The position numbers and the translations under genes were made by a program. Positions 1-10,051 of a stretch of DNA of 64,000 nt are shown here, one piece after another. The notes beneath the pieces were generated by a model, which was not told the origin of the DNA, did no database searches, and worked only from the letters and a program-made list of their open reading frames with translations. Origin of the DNA: Agapanthus africanus (lineage: Eukaryota; Streptophyta; Magnoliopsida; Asparagales; Amaryllidaceae); contig CM057337.1 of NCBI GenBank assembly GCA_030015575.1, positions 340,824,583-340,888,582 of the forward strand, in the 5' to 3' direction. How positions within the stretch are numbered: position 1 is the stretch's first letter; every line of letters begins with the position of its first letter.

Positions 1-95
1 CGTTGATTCTGATCAATGCAAAGGAAAACAAACCTATTTGACGTTGTTGGAACAGTTTTCAAAAAGTGTTATTACAAGGACGTTTTCTTTTGTTT

Positions 96-324
96 TGCAC
101 AGTGGTATTCAGTTGGAATATCCTGCACCTCATTCGACGAGGCAAGGGCCGAGATCCCTTCACCGGGAGTGACCCCTTGGGCAGAAGTTTGCGTCAGGGT
201 AATAACTTCACTATAGTCGATTACTTATTGCTTTGCATCGCGGTATTCAGTTGGAATATCCTGCACCTCATTCCACGAGGAAAGAGCTGAGATCCCTTCA
301 CCTGGAGTGACCTCTTTAGCAGAG
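96..324 (+). repeat. Duplicated leader module in G (two copies)
   Basis: Two copies (96-187 and 234-324, offset 138 bp) share an inverted repeat (GGTATTC...GAATATCC at 104-123 and 242-261) followed by a block with TTCACCGGGAGTGACC. The same pair of modules occurs in the leaders of A, C and F, so the duplication is ancestral to these families. Function unknown; an RNA packaging or dimerisation role is only an inference. Confidence 0.7.
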
Positions 325-454
325 GTTTTCGCCGCTATATTTTTGTAAAAAGCTATCAGGTTCCTTCAGCGATATCAAGTTCGTTACGTTAAAGGTTTTT
401 CGCCAAAAACCAGCCATAGCCCTCCGTCATTTCAGTTGGGTATTCAGTAGTATT

Positions 455-662
455 CAAGCTATGTATTTTGACCAACGCCAAGGCATAGTGTTTGTTAGCT
501 GCTGGGTATTCATCTGTTGCATAGATAGATGAGTTGGTTTGGGACAGTCGCTCTGCCATTTGGCCAACGTCAGGGGAATGTACGAGTGGGTTCAAATTAA
601 CAAGATAATGATGGGTAGAACCTGACATGTGACTTATGGCATTTTGGCCAACGTCAAGGTCA
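455..662 (+). promoter_or_regulatory. Three leader stem-loops of G, loop CAAC in all three
   Basis: Three copies of a motif of form TTTGRC-NNNN-GYCARGG have loops at 473-476, 565-568 and 649-652. All three loops read CAAC. Flanks are copy-specific and two are self-complementary (CTATG/CATAG at the first, CTTATG/CATAAG at the third). The same trio is found in A, B, C and F with other loop sequences. Confidence 0.6.
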
Positions 663-957
663 TAAGAGCATGGGGCAAAAATCCATATCAGGAGTTTCAA
701 ACATACAGGAAATTTTCCAGGCATACGCATACCTTCTGGAGTGTGATAACGTGAGTGGATTCCTTCACGTTATCATGCGATGATAGTTGGATCCCGATTC
801 CCACTGATGAGTTGGTTTACTCTTCGGGTGATCCCGACTAATTCTTCTTTCAGGTTTGGAGGAGAATTTGACGGTACAGTGGGAGGTTTCCTGATTAGAT
901 GAAGTAATAACCATTCTGATCTAGGTTAGAGTGCACGCAGAGTGTTTCTTTTCTCTC

Positions 958-976
958 TCTCTCTGGCAGCGACCAT
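958..976 (+). promoter_or_regulatory. Polypyrimidine tract plus GCAG upstream of lost first ORF of G
   Basis: A CT-repeat tract ending in GGCAG followed by CGACC matches the position and sequence just upstream of the first coding ATG in A and B. It looks like a plant 3' splice site. In G the coding sequence after it is no longer recognisable. Splicing itself is not shown. Confidence 0.35.
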
Positions 977-1200
977 TGACCGACCCTAGACTATGACTCA
1001 GTGACCAAATTGACCGAACCTTCTTAAAATACTGGCTTTTGGATTGTCTGGGTTGCATAAGTCATTGCCGCTCCTTCTTTTACCCTTTGCATTTCTCCAG
1101 AACACCTAGTATTACTACGAACAGCCACTTCCATTGGATAAATCCATCATATGGTTATATACGAACTTGAAGGGACTTCTTCGAGGATGGATCCAGGTTC

Positions 1201-1735
1201 AGGAGAAATTGAATTGGTTTATTCAGTTGTCTTTTATCATCACCTTCACTCAGGTTGCGAGGGCTCCTTGGTTTAGGAGATTACACCTATTACGCTTATT
1301 GGATAGTCTTCTTCCAAACCATAGGCAGGTGCCGAAAGGTAGGGAATGAAGAAAACCAATTAGCCTAAGTAGGGTGTGCAGAAGGTAATAAGTAAAGACA
1401 AAATAAAGGGATTAGAAAGAGGGCAAAATAAATTGCGGCTGCTATCATTCACGACCAAACCGTGTAGTTCATCGCCACTCCTACTTCACCTTTGTTTTCT
1501 CCAGTTGAGGAGGAATAGAATAAGGTTTATTCAGATGTCTTTTATCATCACCTTCTCTTAAGTTGCGAGTACTCCTAAGATTAGGAGAGTACACCTATTA
1601 TGCTTACTGGATAGTCTTCTTCCAAACCATAGGCTGGTGTCGAACGGTAGGGAAGGAAAAAAACCATTTAGCCTAACGATGGTGTACAGAAGATAACGAC
1701 TAAAGACAAATAAAGGGATTTGGAGAGATGGCAAA
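1201..1735 (+). repeat. Diverged tandem duplication in G, period about 308 bp
   Basis: Two related copies, about 1201-1424 and 1509-1735, share long stretches, e.g. TTTATCATCACCTTC at 1233 and 1541, then GGATAGTCTTCTTCCAAACC, and both end near AAAGACAAA...GGGAT. No similar duplication was seen in the other elements. Neither copy encodes a recognisable protein. Confidence 0.6.
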
Positions 1736-2589
1736 GAAATATATGGTTACAGTCATGAATTGGATTATGGAAGAGGCATTACTACGAATACCCGGATACC
1801 CCTTCGAAACATTTTCATATTTTAGTTTCACTATGCATTGTTAATTGAAAAGTGATTTCCCGATTAGACACTTACTCCAGGGTATGTATTTACCAGGTAT
1901 AATTCTCACATCTGTATGGTTTTATAGATGATGAGTGGGAGTAAGTTATTGGGAATTAGGTGATCATCCTCATTATATCGGAATTCGTTGTAATTGGTGA
2001 GATTTGAGGAAATCGCCTGGGTTTTTGCCGGACGACAAGTATTTGGTTTTGAGTATCCATTGTTGTGCACCAATTTCAAACTGATATATCTGTACGTTTA
2101 TTTTTATAAAGTGAGATATAACTTTTTGAAATTATGTCCGTGACATTTACCTATATCAGTTGACATTGGGTAAGGAGTATTGAACAGCGGAGTAGTTCTT
2201 AACCATAAGTACAGTTTTCAACCTACGATACACAGGTTTTGAGTTATTCAACTCAACGGACTTATACAGAGTATTGTATGTTGTCCAATGTCCATTAGGA
2301 CAAAGGGGTTGGTCCTCGTACTATGTTCTGTTTACTTGTGACTTCTCTAGTTTTTAGACAAGTGTTTCGTAGAAATACAAGGTCTAAGTTCTGAGAAGTT
2401 ATAGGTAAAAGAATAAAGTAGAGAACCAGGTGTTGCAAGTATCGGGATTCTTCAAGGTAATCGAAGATGTAGATACTTGTGTATGGTATTCAGTTGATAG
2501 TAATGGTTTTGAGAAACTTGTTTCTCTTTCAGGTTACTCATAATTGGATGCAATCCTAAGTTGAGTAATACTGATTAGCCTCTTTTCAT

Positions 2590-3581
2590 TAAGTTGATAT
2601 GCACTGGAGACAGTTGCATGATTTGAATCTGGTTCCAATTAAATAAGTGCCAAAGTTTCTATATTGGATATAGAATGGTTCATATCTTAACGAGGTTAAG
2701 GTACGGGGAGTTGTCCGGATTATGCTTAAAACCAGAATCTGGATAACTCAAGGCACGTTTCTTTAATGGCGGTTTGTGGGTTGACCCGGGCTATGTCGAG
2801 GGTTGATATTCTACCATCTGGAAGATCAATAGTGATATTGTTCTTGACGCGCCACAGTTTTAGTGAAATGGATTTTTTCAGAAAACAATAGTGGGAGTAT
2901 GGTAGAACTGGAAGTGATTCCAGAACCGCAAACGATTACCGAAAATTTAATAGGACCTAAAGATTCAATCAGGTTTGACATTCCATTAGCCACTCTGCAG
3001 ATATGATGGGTAACCTCAGGCACCCGAGAGGTACTCCGGTAGCCTCAAGGACGGTGACAGGGAGGTTCTTGTTTACCCAGACTTGACACTACTGTTGTTC
3101 CAGGCTATGAGACCCGACAGAAGGATAAGTATAGCGTCGTTCTAAACTAGTTTTAGAATTGCACGTATATATTATTCTGCCAGAGGGTTGTTGTGGTCAG
3201 TGGGAGCAGCAAAAGCATAGTGGACAAGTAGCTTATGTCTATTTATAGACTAAAGCAGATATAGCGGAGAGAGATCATCTAATTTTGATGTGACAGTCAT
3301 GGATTTGACTTCATCAGAATAGGGGATGGATCTGTTAAGAAGTTAGTAGGGTGTGATGTCCTGGTATTTGGATGACAAACACAGAGCAGAAAGTAAAATT
3401 CCTATACTACGATCGGTTATACCGTGGTTGTCACACAGTTGTTTCTCTTTACAGGATATGGATATAATATCAGACATTCTGGTTACTAGATCTATGGTTT
3501 TAGATCTAGATTTGGGTAGTTTCCCAATTTGGGCTCTTAGACAGTATTCTAATGGTATTTAGAATAGATGACTCCTGGCAT
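2590..3581 (+). pseudogene. Decayed copia pol of G: integrase end to early reverse transcriptase
   Basis: Nucleotide similarity to A's pol runs in the correct order. The integrase C-terminal region is at about 2590-2760 (the stretch matching TGGGGTTGTCCGGACTATG in A is at 2705-2725). The acidic linker is at about 2895-2970. RT sequence around the GTGGGAGCAGC motif and YG/RLKQ-type block is at about 3200-3320. Reading frames are destroyed by many substitutions and indels. The piece stops at the target duplication of element A, and later parts reappear after A. This is a much older copy than its nested neighbours. Confidence 0.65.
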
Positions 3582-3586
3582 GGTGG
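3582..3586. repeat. TSD of element A, left copy (GGTGG)
   Basis: GGTGG here is repeated immediately after A's 3' LTR at 24326-24330, defining A's insertion site in G. Confidence 0.9.
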
Positions 3587-5797
3587 TGTTAGTTATATAT
3601 ATGCCCTAGAGGCCATTGTTGTACATATGATGTATATTATAATGGATGCTTGGATATATATAGAGAGGACTTTCTTGCTCGTCATGATAGTATGCTATTT
3701 GGTTTCTCTTTATCTTAACATGTTGACTTATATTAGTTTACTGTCTTACTCTCACATGTTGATAAAGCCCATAGGATATATACTCGACTACTGGGACTAT
3801 GATGAGATCATATTAGTGGGGCCACGGTAGTCGATGAGTATATCCTATAACTGTTCCTAATCGAGGGTGTATCGAGATAGGGCATCGATACACCAGAGTA
3901 GACTAGCGTATACGCATCTTGACCCATATGATGGGCGATGGATGATCCAATATCCATCGGTGTTTGACATCAAGGATGGTGTACGGGTGCTTAGTGGAGA
4001 CTGGGTACACTGGACGGACTCACCGAGAACTCCCAGATGGTATTCTACCTCACGTCAGATGGCAGTTCTCTGGTGACACTCGTACAGGTTAGTTTGTAGA
4101 CCCGAGATCGTCATAGAGTCTTGTGTGATTCCCACTGTGCTTTGATTTCCATCTTACCACGTCCAAGAGGGCGTGCAAGACGGTGGCTTTTGGGTACTGA
4201 CCCGAATCACATGGAGGCAATGAGCGATAGGAGGGGATTCGTCTCTCCCGGTATAGGGAGTTGATGTTGTGCTGTATTCGATTGGCTATAACTGGAAGTC
4301 CCTGACCAGGGATGATATAGAGATTTATTGGTGAGTGTTACCAGTAGTTTCTCGACCCTTTATGAGCCTCACATCGACTCGACTCATCGGTTACTGGGGT
4401 CTGACGTATACCACCCTTAGACTAGATATGCAACATATCAGACGAAGAGACCGGACTGTACAGGAGTGTTACTGATTGGATTCATAGGAGAATGTACAGG
4501 CTTGCTTGTTGATCTTATGATCGATCAATACCTGGGTGGCTGTTACGTTTAGCTGACCGCTTGCAGCTTGTGGGTGTTTGATATGATCATCACCTACTGC
4601 CGGCGTATTGACGATTCTTTAGAGTCCTACACAGAGGTTTCTTGACTCAGGCAAAATGGAGTAGGAGCACATATGTGATATGTGCATGATCGAGAATAAT
4701 ACGATATGAGATACCGTATTCTATTCTCGCGATATATGATATCGGCCGATGATATTTGATATCAGCCGGGTCATCGGATCAAGTGTTGATTCGATGAAAC
4801 GGTACATGATATATTAGTCGGTTATATTCGATATAGCCGGATTGTCGGATCAAGTGTTGATTCGATAATTTAATGTATAATTATATATGTGATATTTTAC
4901 ATTACATTATCTAATATTGGCTCGCTTTATTATTTCATTTTCTCACCGGATAATACATTGATATATATATGCGATATATGTTAATTGCATTATTTTCTTT
5001 TGTTACAAAAATATATTATATATGTGATATATAATATTGTAACATGTTATAATTACTAATGCAACATGATTAGTGAAGATTAAACATGGTTAGGGTTTGA
5101 TTTGGGTTAGTTCATTCATGAAGCTTCTAGAAGCTTTTCTTTTGTTTCTTGCAAAGATATTATGTGTTGATATTTTGTGAGATATTTCCTAACCCAAACC
5201 ACACCCTTAACCCTAGTAAACTCTCTATAATGGTTAGCCTTCTCATCTTTGACCATGGTTGCATTTGTAATCATATATCATTTTCATTATTCATCACAAA
5301 AGGATATTCATTCTTCTTCTTCTTCCTTGAGCTCATAAAAGCTTTCTAGGTTTTTATTTTGTGATAGATTAGTGTGAGAATTTTATAATAAAAGAGAGCA
5401 TAAATCCTACTTCATCATCCTCATCTAATCTAGCCAATTAGATTAGGGTGTTCACCTCATTAGTGAGTGAGAGCTTGAGTTAAAGAAACATCAAGGTAGA
5501 TCATCTTTGAAAAGGAAGACTACAAGCAAGCATGGATCATTCGGGTTGTAGAGCTTCTCTTGAGTCTGGAAGATCATGGATCGTGGTGAAGGGACTACTA
5601 CTTGGAGCTTGTGAAGCGAAGGAGCGGACTACAAATGTTGTAATCCCTCACTCTTAGTTGTAAAGATATTTACTTGCATGTTTAACCCTAATAATCTAGC
5701 AAAGATCCTTGCTTTGGGTTGTTCGACACGTCTAAATTTTAAATCGGGCATGGTTGATGCCTTATAGAACCTTGTGAGAGTGTCTAGTAACCCTACA
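3587..5797 (+). repeat. 5' LTR of element A (2,211 bp)
   Basis: The LTR runs from TGTTAGTTATATATATGCCC to AGTAACCCTACA and has the same length as the 3' LTR at 22115-24325, with scattered differences (several percent by eye, so A is not young). It is followed directly by the primer-binding site. It contains the 22-bp element TCGGATCAAGTGTTGATTCG.. twice (4774 and 4845), a (TTC)n run, and the inverted repeats described for the 3' copy. Short ORFs inside start at GTG and are not credible genes. Confidence 0.93.
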
Positions 5798-5811
5798 GTG
5801 GTATCAGAGCC
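5798..5811 (+). promoter_or_regulatory. Primer-binding site of A (initiator Met-tRNA type)
   Basis: GTGGTATCAGAGCC directly follows the LTR end. TGGTATCAGAGC complements the 3' end of plant initiator methionine tRNA, the usual primer of plant copia elements. Confidence 0.92.
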
Positions 5812-5998
5812 TAGCTAGAGCATTAGGCGATGTGTATACGAAATTAAAACTCCGATCAAACCCCGAAACATCAAAATAGACCCCCCTTTCTGGAAATTTT
5901 TTAAAAATGTGATTTTTTCTGCATTAAAAATACTAAAAAAATCAGCAGGGAATTCTAAGGATTATAGTGAAACACGAGCCCCCAATACCATCAAACTG

Positions 5999-6043
5999 CC
6001 GCGGAACTGCGGCAGGAACCTGCTTCGCGCGGCGGTTCCGCGG
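5999..6043 (+). promoter_or_regulatory. GC-rich leader hairpin of A
   Basis: The arms CCGCGGAAC (5999-6007) and GTTCCGCGG (6035-6043) are perfectly complementary, with an inner GCAGG/CCTGC stem. It lies about 190 nt after the primer site in otherwise AT-rich sequence. Equivalents at the same distance occur in B, C and F. Confidence 0.7.
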
Positions 6044-7154
6044 TCGATATTTGGTTTTAGGGACACGTGTTTTTAGGTTTAATCCGTAGTTATTTGTACA
6101 TGCTTCTGGGTATTTTTAATCTTACTCAAGTGTTGAGTTTTCTGGGGATACTTTGTAATCGTTGATTCGATCGGAAAGTTTAACTTTGTACTATTTTCCG
6201 GATAATTTAGAAAGTACTAAAATGTTCGAACGGATATCAATAATTCAGTGTTTCCCGACACGAAAAACTTTCAAGTGTTGGAATTTTTCCGGGTTTAAAA
6301 CTTACAATAAAACATGCAAGCATATCTGTGGACCCTCTAGAAGAACACAAACCTTAACTCGATTATGTGACCGTCTGAACTGCCTCTAAACCTTAGGGTT
6401 TGGGGCAGTACGGCGTTGTTACATGTGAGGTGTTGGTTTGACCCTTCTACAACTAGACCATTGGGGCTGTTACATGTTCTTCTGGGATTTTTTGAACTCC
6501 GCTCAAGTGTTGAGCTATATTTAGGAAATCTTGGGTATTTGATTATTCGATCGAAAAGTTTAATATTGTCTATTTATCTGGAATGTGATACAATATGTGG
6601 AATTCATATAGTTAGGCATGAAATGGGAAATATGTGATATATCGGATTTACGATGTCTAAAGTGATTGTGGATTCCAAATGTTGTAGTTTTACACTTTCT
6701 TTTCTGTGACCGTAAGCATAGTATGTGGTGTATCGCCGGCTTCGTTGCTATACATCAACGACAATCGGGATACGCATACTTGCTTATGTTGATGATATGA
6801 GATATTATGTGTTGCTGTGATATGTTATATTGGATTGTCGTGTTTTGAATAGCCGGGGGTTTTATGTGAGATGATGTTTTTTTTATTTTCATTCATGTAA
6901 AATTCATTTGTATGTAATATTCTTTTATTGGGGAACTTCTGGGATGAGGTTGATGTCACCATTATATATTATTTACTTTTCCGCATTAGGTAGACCCAAG
7001 GAGGGGAGCATAAGTAACCGGGTTCTAGGGTCCAGTGGGAGGCCATCTCGAGGAGTTGAGACTGGGTATCCTAACCTTAGAATTGGCAGTGTTGCTTGCC
7101 GCTCTCGTAGGGGTCTAGGGATGTGGGTTTAGTTATTCAGCACGACCGTGGAAT

Positions 7155-7187
7155 CCGTGTTTTATACAGGCTCGATATAAAACACGG
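7155..7187 (+). promoter_or_regulatory. Leader hairpin of A with loop complementary to the primer site
   Basis: Perfect 12-bp arms CCGTGTTTTATA / TATAAAACACGG enclose the loop CAGGCTCGA. AGGCTC in the loop complements GAGCCT at the 3' edge of A's primer site and equals part of the 3' end of initiator Met-tRNA. Versions occur in C, F and B. Confidence 0.65.
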
Positions 7188-7439
7188 ACGTCCTATTATA
7201 TCCAATATTTCATATGATTATCTTCTGCTGCAATGTTCTGTGATGAGATCATATTACTGCCTGAGACGAATGCTTATACTATATATATGATATATAAATA
7301 TTACAGCTTTCGTTTCTTCTGTGATGCTTAGGAAGCATTAATTGATGGGATTTTTATTAATGAGATTAATAAAAGAAAAGGAACCTAAAAGTTGTTGTAG
7401 AATCAAAACTTTATAAAAAGGATAGCTACTGTCTTGCGA

Positions 7440-7677
7440 TGCACAGCGGTATATATGATATACCCTGCACCTTATTCGATGAGGAAAGAGCCGAGATCCT
7501 TTCACCGGGAGTGACCTCTTTAGCAAAACCGGCAGATGCTACAAACTCGCGGTTTAGTTTTTGATTGCTTCTATATAGTTCTTGCTTTGCATAGCGGTAT
7601 ATATGATATACCCTGCACCTTATTCGATGAGGAAAGAGCCGAGATCCCTTCACCGGGAGTGACCTCTTTAGCGAAAC
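7440..7677 (+). repeat. Duplicated leader module in A
   Basis: Two copies (7440-7530 and 7588-7677, offset 148 bp) each begin with an inverted repeat GGTATATATGATATACC (7448-7464, 7596-7612) and continue through CTGCACCTTATTCGATGAGG to TTCACCGGGAGTGACCTC. They are the best preserved examples of this module in the window. Confidence 0.8.
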
Positions 7678-7812
7678 TAGAAAAGCCTCAAAAACACCCC
7701 TTTTTCAAAAATCACTCGATTCTACGACGATATCAAGTTCATTACGCTCATGGTTTTCTGAAAAACCTGCGTAGCCCTCCGACATTTCAGATAGATATTA
7801 CTTAGTATTCGT

Positions 7813-8022
7813 ACTATGGTAGTTTGGCATTCGTCAAGGCGTAGTGTACGGTAGCTATTTACTACTTATCTGCAGCATATGATGCGATTGGATTAGGGTA
7901 TTCGTACGGCGTTTTTCGGCATTCGTCAAGGGTCGTGCGGGTGGGTTTAATTCAATCAAGAAATGTACGGGTTGAACTTGACTAGCGGACTATGGGTTGT
8001 TTGGCATTCGTCAAGGTCATAG
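7813..8022 (+). promoter_or_regulatory. Three leader stem-loops of A, loop ATTC in all three
   Basis: The loops are at 7829-7832, 7921-7924 and 8006-8009, all ATTC, between GGC and GTCAAGG. Outer flanks differ by copy: CTATGG/CGTAG, CGTACGGCG/GTCGTG and CTATGGG/TCATAG. Each copy can form TTGGC/GTCAA with one G-U pair. Confidence 0.65.
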
Positions 8023-8435
8023 CATGTTAGGGGCAAAAACATTATCGGGAATTTCAAGTGTTGAAATTTGCAATGAGATTGCATACCTCCTATGAGATAG
8101 TTGGATCCCGATACCCACTACGAGTAAGAGTTACTCCCGGGAGAATTTTACACAGGACAATTAGCCGATCAAGTAGGTGTCTAGAAAAGTGTTAACGGGG
8201 TTGTGCCTCTGGGAAGACGAGGTTTATTTTAATTAGGTCCGTGCGAAAGCACGGGGAACCTCCCTCAAGCACCAACAGTGATCTGGCTGAAAGATTGACG
8301 AAATTGTAGGGTGTGAATCCCGGCTAATCTTACCTTTTAGGGTTTGAAGGAAGATTTGATAAAAACAGTGGGAGACATCCTGATTAGATAAGATAATAAC
8401 CAATCTAATCTTGTAAGAGCATACGCTAAAGTGTT

Positions 8436-8454
8436 TCCTTCTCTCTCTCTCCAG
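8436..8454 (+). promoter_or_regulatory. Splice-acceptor-like tract before A's first ATG
   Basis: A CT-repeat followed by CCAG lies ten bases before the ATG at 8464. Equivalent tracts precede the first ORF in B, C, F and G. No matching donor was proven, so use as a 3' splice site is inference. Confidence 0.4.
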
Positions 8455-8463
8455 GTAGCGACC

Positions 8464-10046
8464 ATGTCAGGACTTAATCAAGATAACAATATGGATGTAT
8501 TGACTGAACCTGTTTATTATACTGAGCAGGGGATCGTTGGTCCTGTTCTTTCTTATAAGAGTTATAAGACTGAACAGGAAACAGGAGAAAATCTGGATTC
8601 TCATGCCGCCCAAACGAAGAATAAGCATGCTGATGCATCTTCTTCGGGTGTGTTAGTTATTGAGAACTGTTTCTTAGTTCACCCTACGTCCTGGGTATTA
8701 GATACCGGATCGGGATCCCACATATGTAAATTGTTACGTGGGCTACGTAAAGGTAGAGAACTGGGAAAAGGTGATCATTCCGTACAAGTAGGGAATGGTG
8801 CATGTATTGCAGCCAAAGCAGTTGGCGAATATCACCTTGTATTACCAAGTAGTAATACATTGATTCTGAACGAGTGCTATTATATACCGAACATGATGTG
8901 CAACATTATATCAGTTTCTTTATTAAGTAAAGAAGGATATAATTTTGTAGTACAGGATAATGTTATGAACATATTCCTGAATCAAAAGTTGATTGGATCA
9001 GACTAGTTACATAATGGCATATACGTTCTCAATCAAAATACAGTTCTTAATATACAAAACACACACAAGAGGAAGAGTTCAGAAATGAACGAATCCTTCT
9101 TATGGCATTGTAGACTTGGTCATATCAATGCGACACGGCTAAGTTACATAAGGATGGATATTTGAATCCGTTTGAATTATCATCTTATGAAACTTGCCAT
9201 TCATGTCTCAAAGGAAAAATGACTAAAACTCCGTTTAGTGGACACGGAGAAAGAGTTACCGAACTCTTAGGGCTGATACATAGTGATATATGCGGTCCTA
9301 TGTCTACATATACCAGGAACGGTTCTTCCCACTTCATTACATTCACTGACGATCTCTCAAGATACGGACATGTGTTCCTGATAAGACACAAGTCTGAAGC
9401 TTTTGAGAAATTCAGAGAATAAAAGCACGAAGTAGAGAACCAAACGGGCAAAAGTATTAAGATCCTTCGATCTGATCGAGGAGGAGAATACTTAAGCAAT
9501 GAGTTCCTAGATTATCTAAAAGAGAATGGGATTCTCTCTCAGCTTACTGATCCTTATACACCATAGCACAACGGTGTATCGGAACGGAGGAATCGCACCC
9601 TATTAGATATGGTGCGTTCTATGATGAGCACTGCTGAGTTGCCTATTTCCTTCTGGGGTATGCGCTTGAGACAGCCATACACCTACTGAATATGATTCAT
9701 ACCAAATCAGTGCCTACCACTCCATATGAGATATGGAAAGGGAAGAGACCATCTCTTAAATATGTTAAGATATGGGGTTGTCCGGACTATGTCAAAAGAC
9801 AATCCGGACAAACTCGAGGCAAGGTCTGTCTTATGCAAGTTTGTAGGATATCCCAAAAATTCACAAGCGTATATCTTCTACCACCCTGAGAAACAAAAGG
9901 TGTTTGTTTTTCGACATGCCACTTTCTTAGAAAAAGGTTTTCTTATGAAACAAATTAGTGGCATTGAGGTAGAACTGGAAGAGGTTCCAGCGACACAAAC
10001 TGTAGCAGAAGACTTGGTATAACCAGAGGATTCAGTAGTTCCCGAC
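8464..10046 (+). pseudogene. A pol part 1 (protease, integrase), gag missing, broken
   Basis: The first ATG opens a frame to a stop at 9004-9006. It gives a short N-terminal segment of about 50 residues unlike any gag, then the aspartic protease motif SWVLDTGSGSHIC (catalytic DTG codons 8701-8709). Integrase follows: the H-C zinc region around 9105-9210, LIHSDICGP with the first catalytic Asp, TFTDDLSR with the second, and the NGVSERRNRT region with Glu near 9570-9600. The frame is broken by the TAG at 9004, a TAA after the FEKFRE block near 9420, a CAG-to-TAG change near 9564, and small indels near 9140 and 9660. The C-terminal integrase linker reaches the insertion of F at 10047. B's gag has no counterpart here. 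The chain continues at 20423. Confidence 0.85.
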
Positions 10047-10051
10047 GAACC
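10047..10051. repeat. TSD of element F, left copy (GAACC)
   Basis: GAACC precedes F; AAACC follows its other LTR at 20418-20422, one mismatch. Comparison with C's uninterrupted pol supports GAACC as the original target. Confidence 0.8.

Larger units (their letters stand above)
1..3581 (+). mobile_element. Element G (old Ty1/copia), left portion: leader and decayed internal region
   Basis: This is the left visible part of an old plus-strand copia element whose 5' LTR lies before the window. It is identified by leader modules shared with younger elements A, C and F (duplicated ~90-bp module at 96-324, three stem-loops at 455-662) and by pol remnants from about 2590. It ends at the GGTGG duplication made by insertion of A, resumes at 24331-24863, and after element B continues at 45214 to its 3' LTR at 45387-47445. 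Between about 960 and 2590 I see no recognisable gag or protease, only a 308-bp-period tandem duplication and AT-rich decayed sequence. No open frame is believable; short ORFs here are chance. Assignment to one element rests on matching insertion duplications and on continuous order of pol homology across the gaps. Confidence 0.8.
5812..8463 (+). other. Leader of element A (non-coding, ~2.65 kb)
   Basis: This is the region between primer site and first ATG. It is unusually long for a copia element and holds no credible ORF. In order it contains a GC-rich hairpin (5999-6043), a perfect 12-bp-arm hairpin (7155-7187), the duplicated ~90-bp module (7440-7530 and 7588-7677), three stem-loops with loop ATTC (7813-8022), and a splice-acceptor-like tract (8436-8454). 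The same order is seen in F and C. A lacks some segments that F and C keep between 6650 and 7300. Known long copia leaders carry packaging and translation-control signals; which of these do so is inference. Confidence 0.75.

Noticed and set aside
3867..4076. 69-77 codon ORF repeated in all A-type LTRs
   Set aside because: It opens with GTG rather than ATG in most copies and is not open in the homologous B LTR, so it is conserved LTR sequence, not a gene.
7263..7271. GACGAATGC in A as the pairing partner of the ATTC loops
   Set aside because: It complements GCATTCGTC, but the corresponding leader block in B, C and F is GGCGAATGCGGATGG and does not change with their loops.
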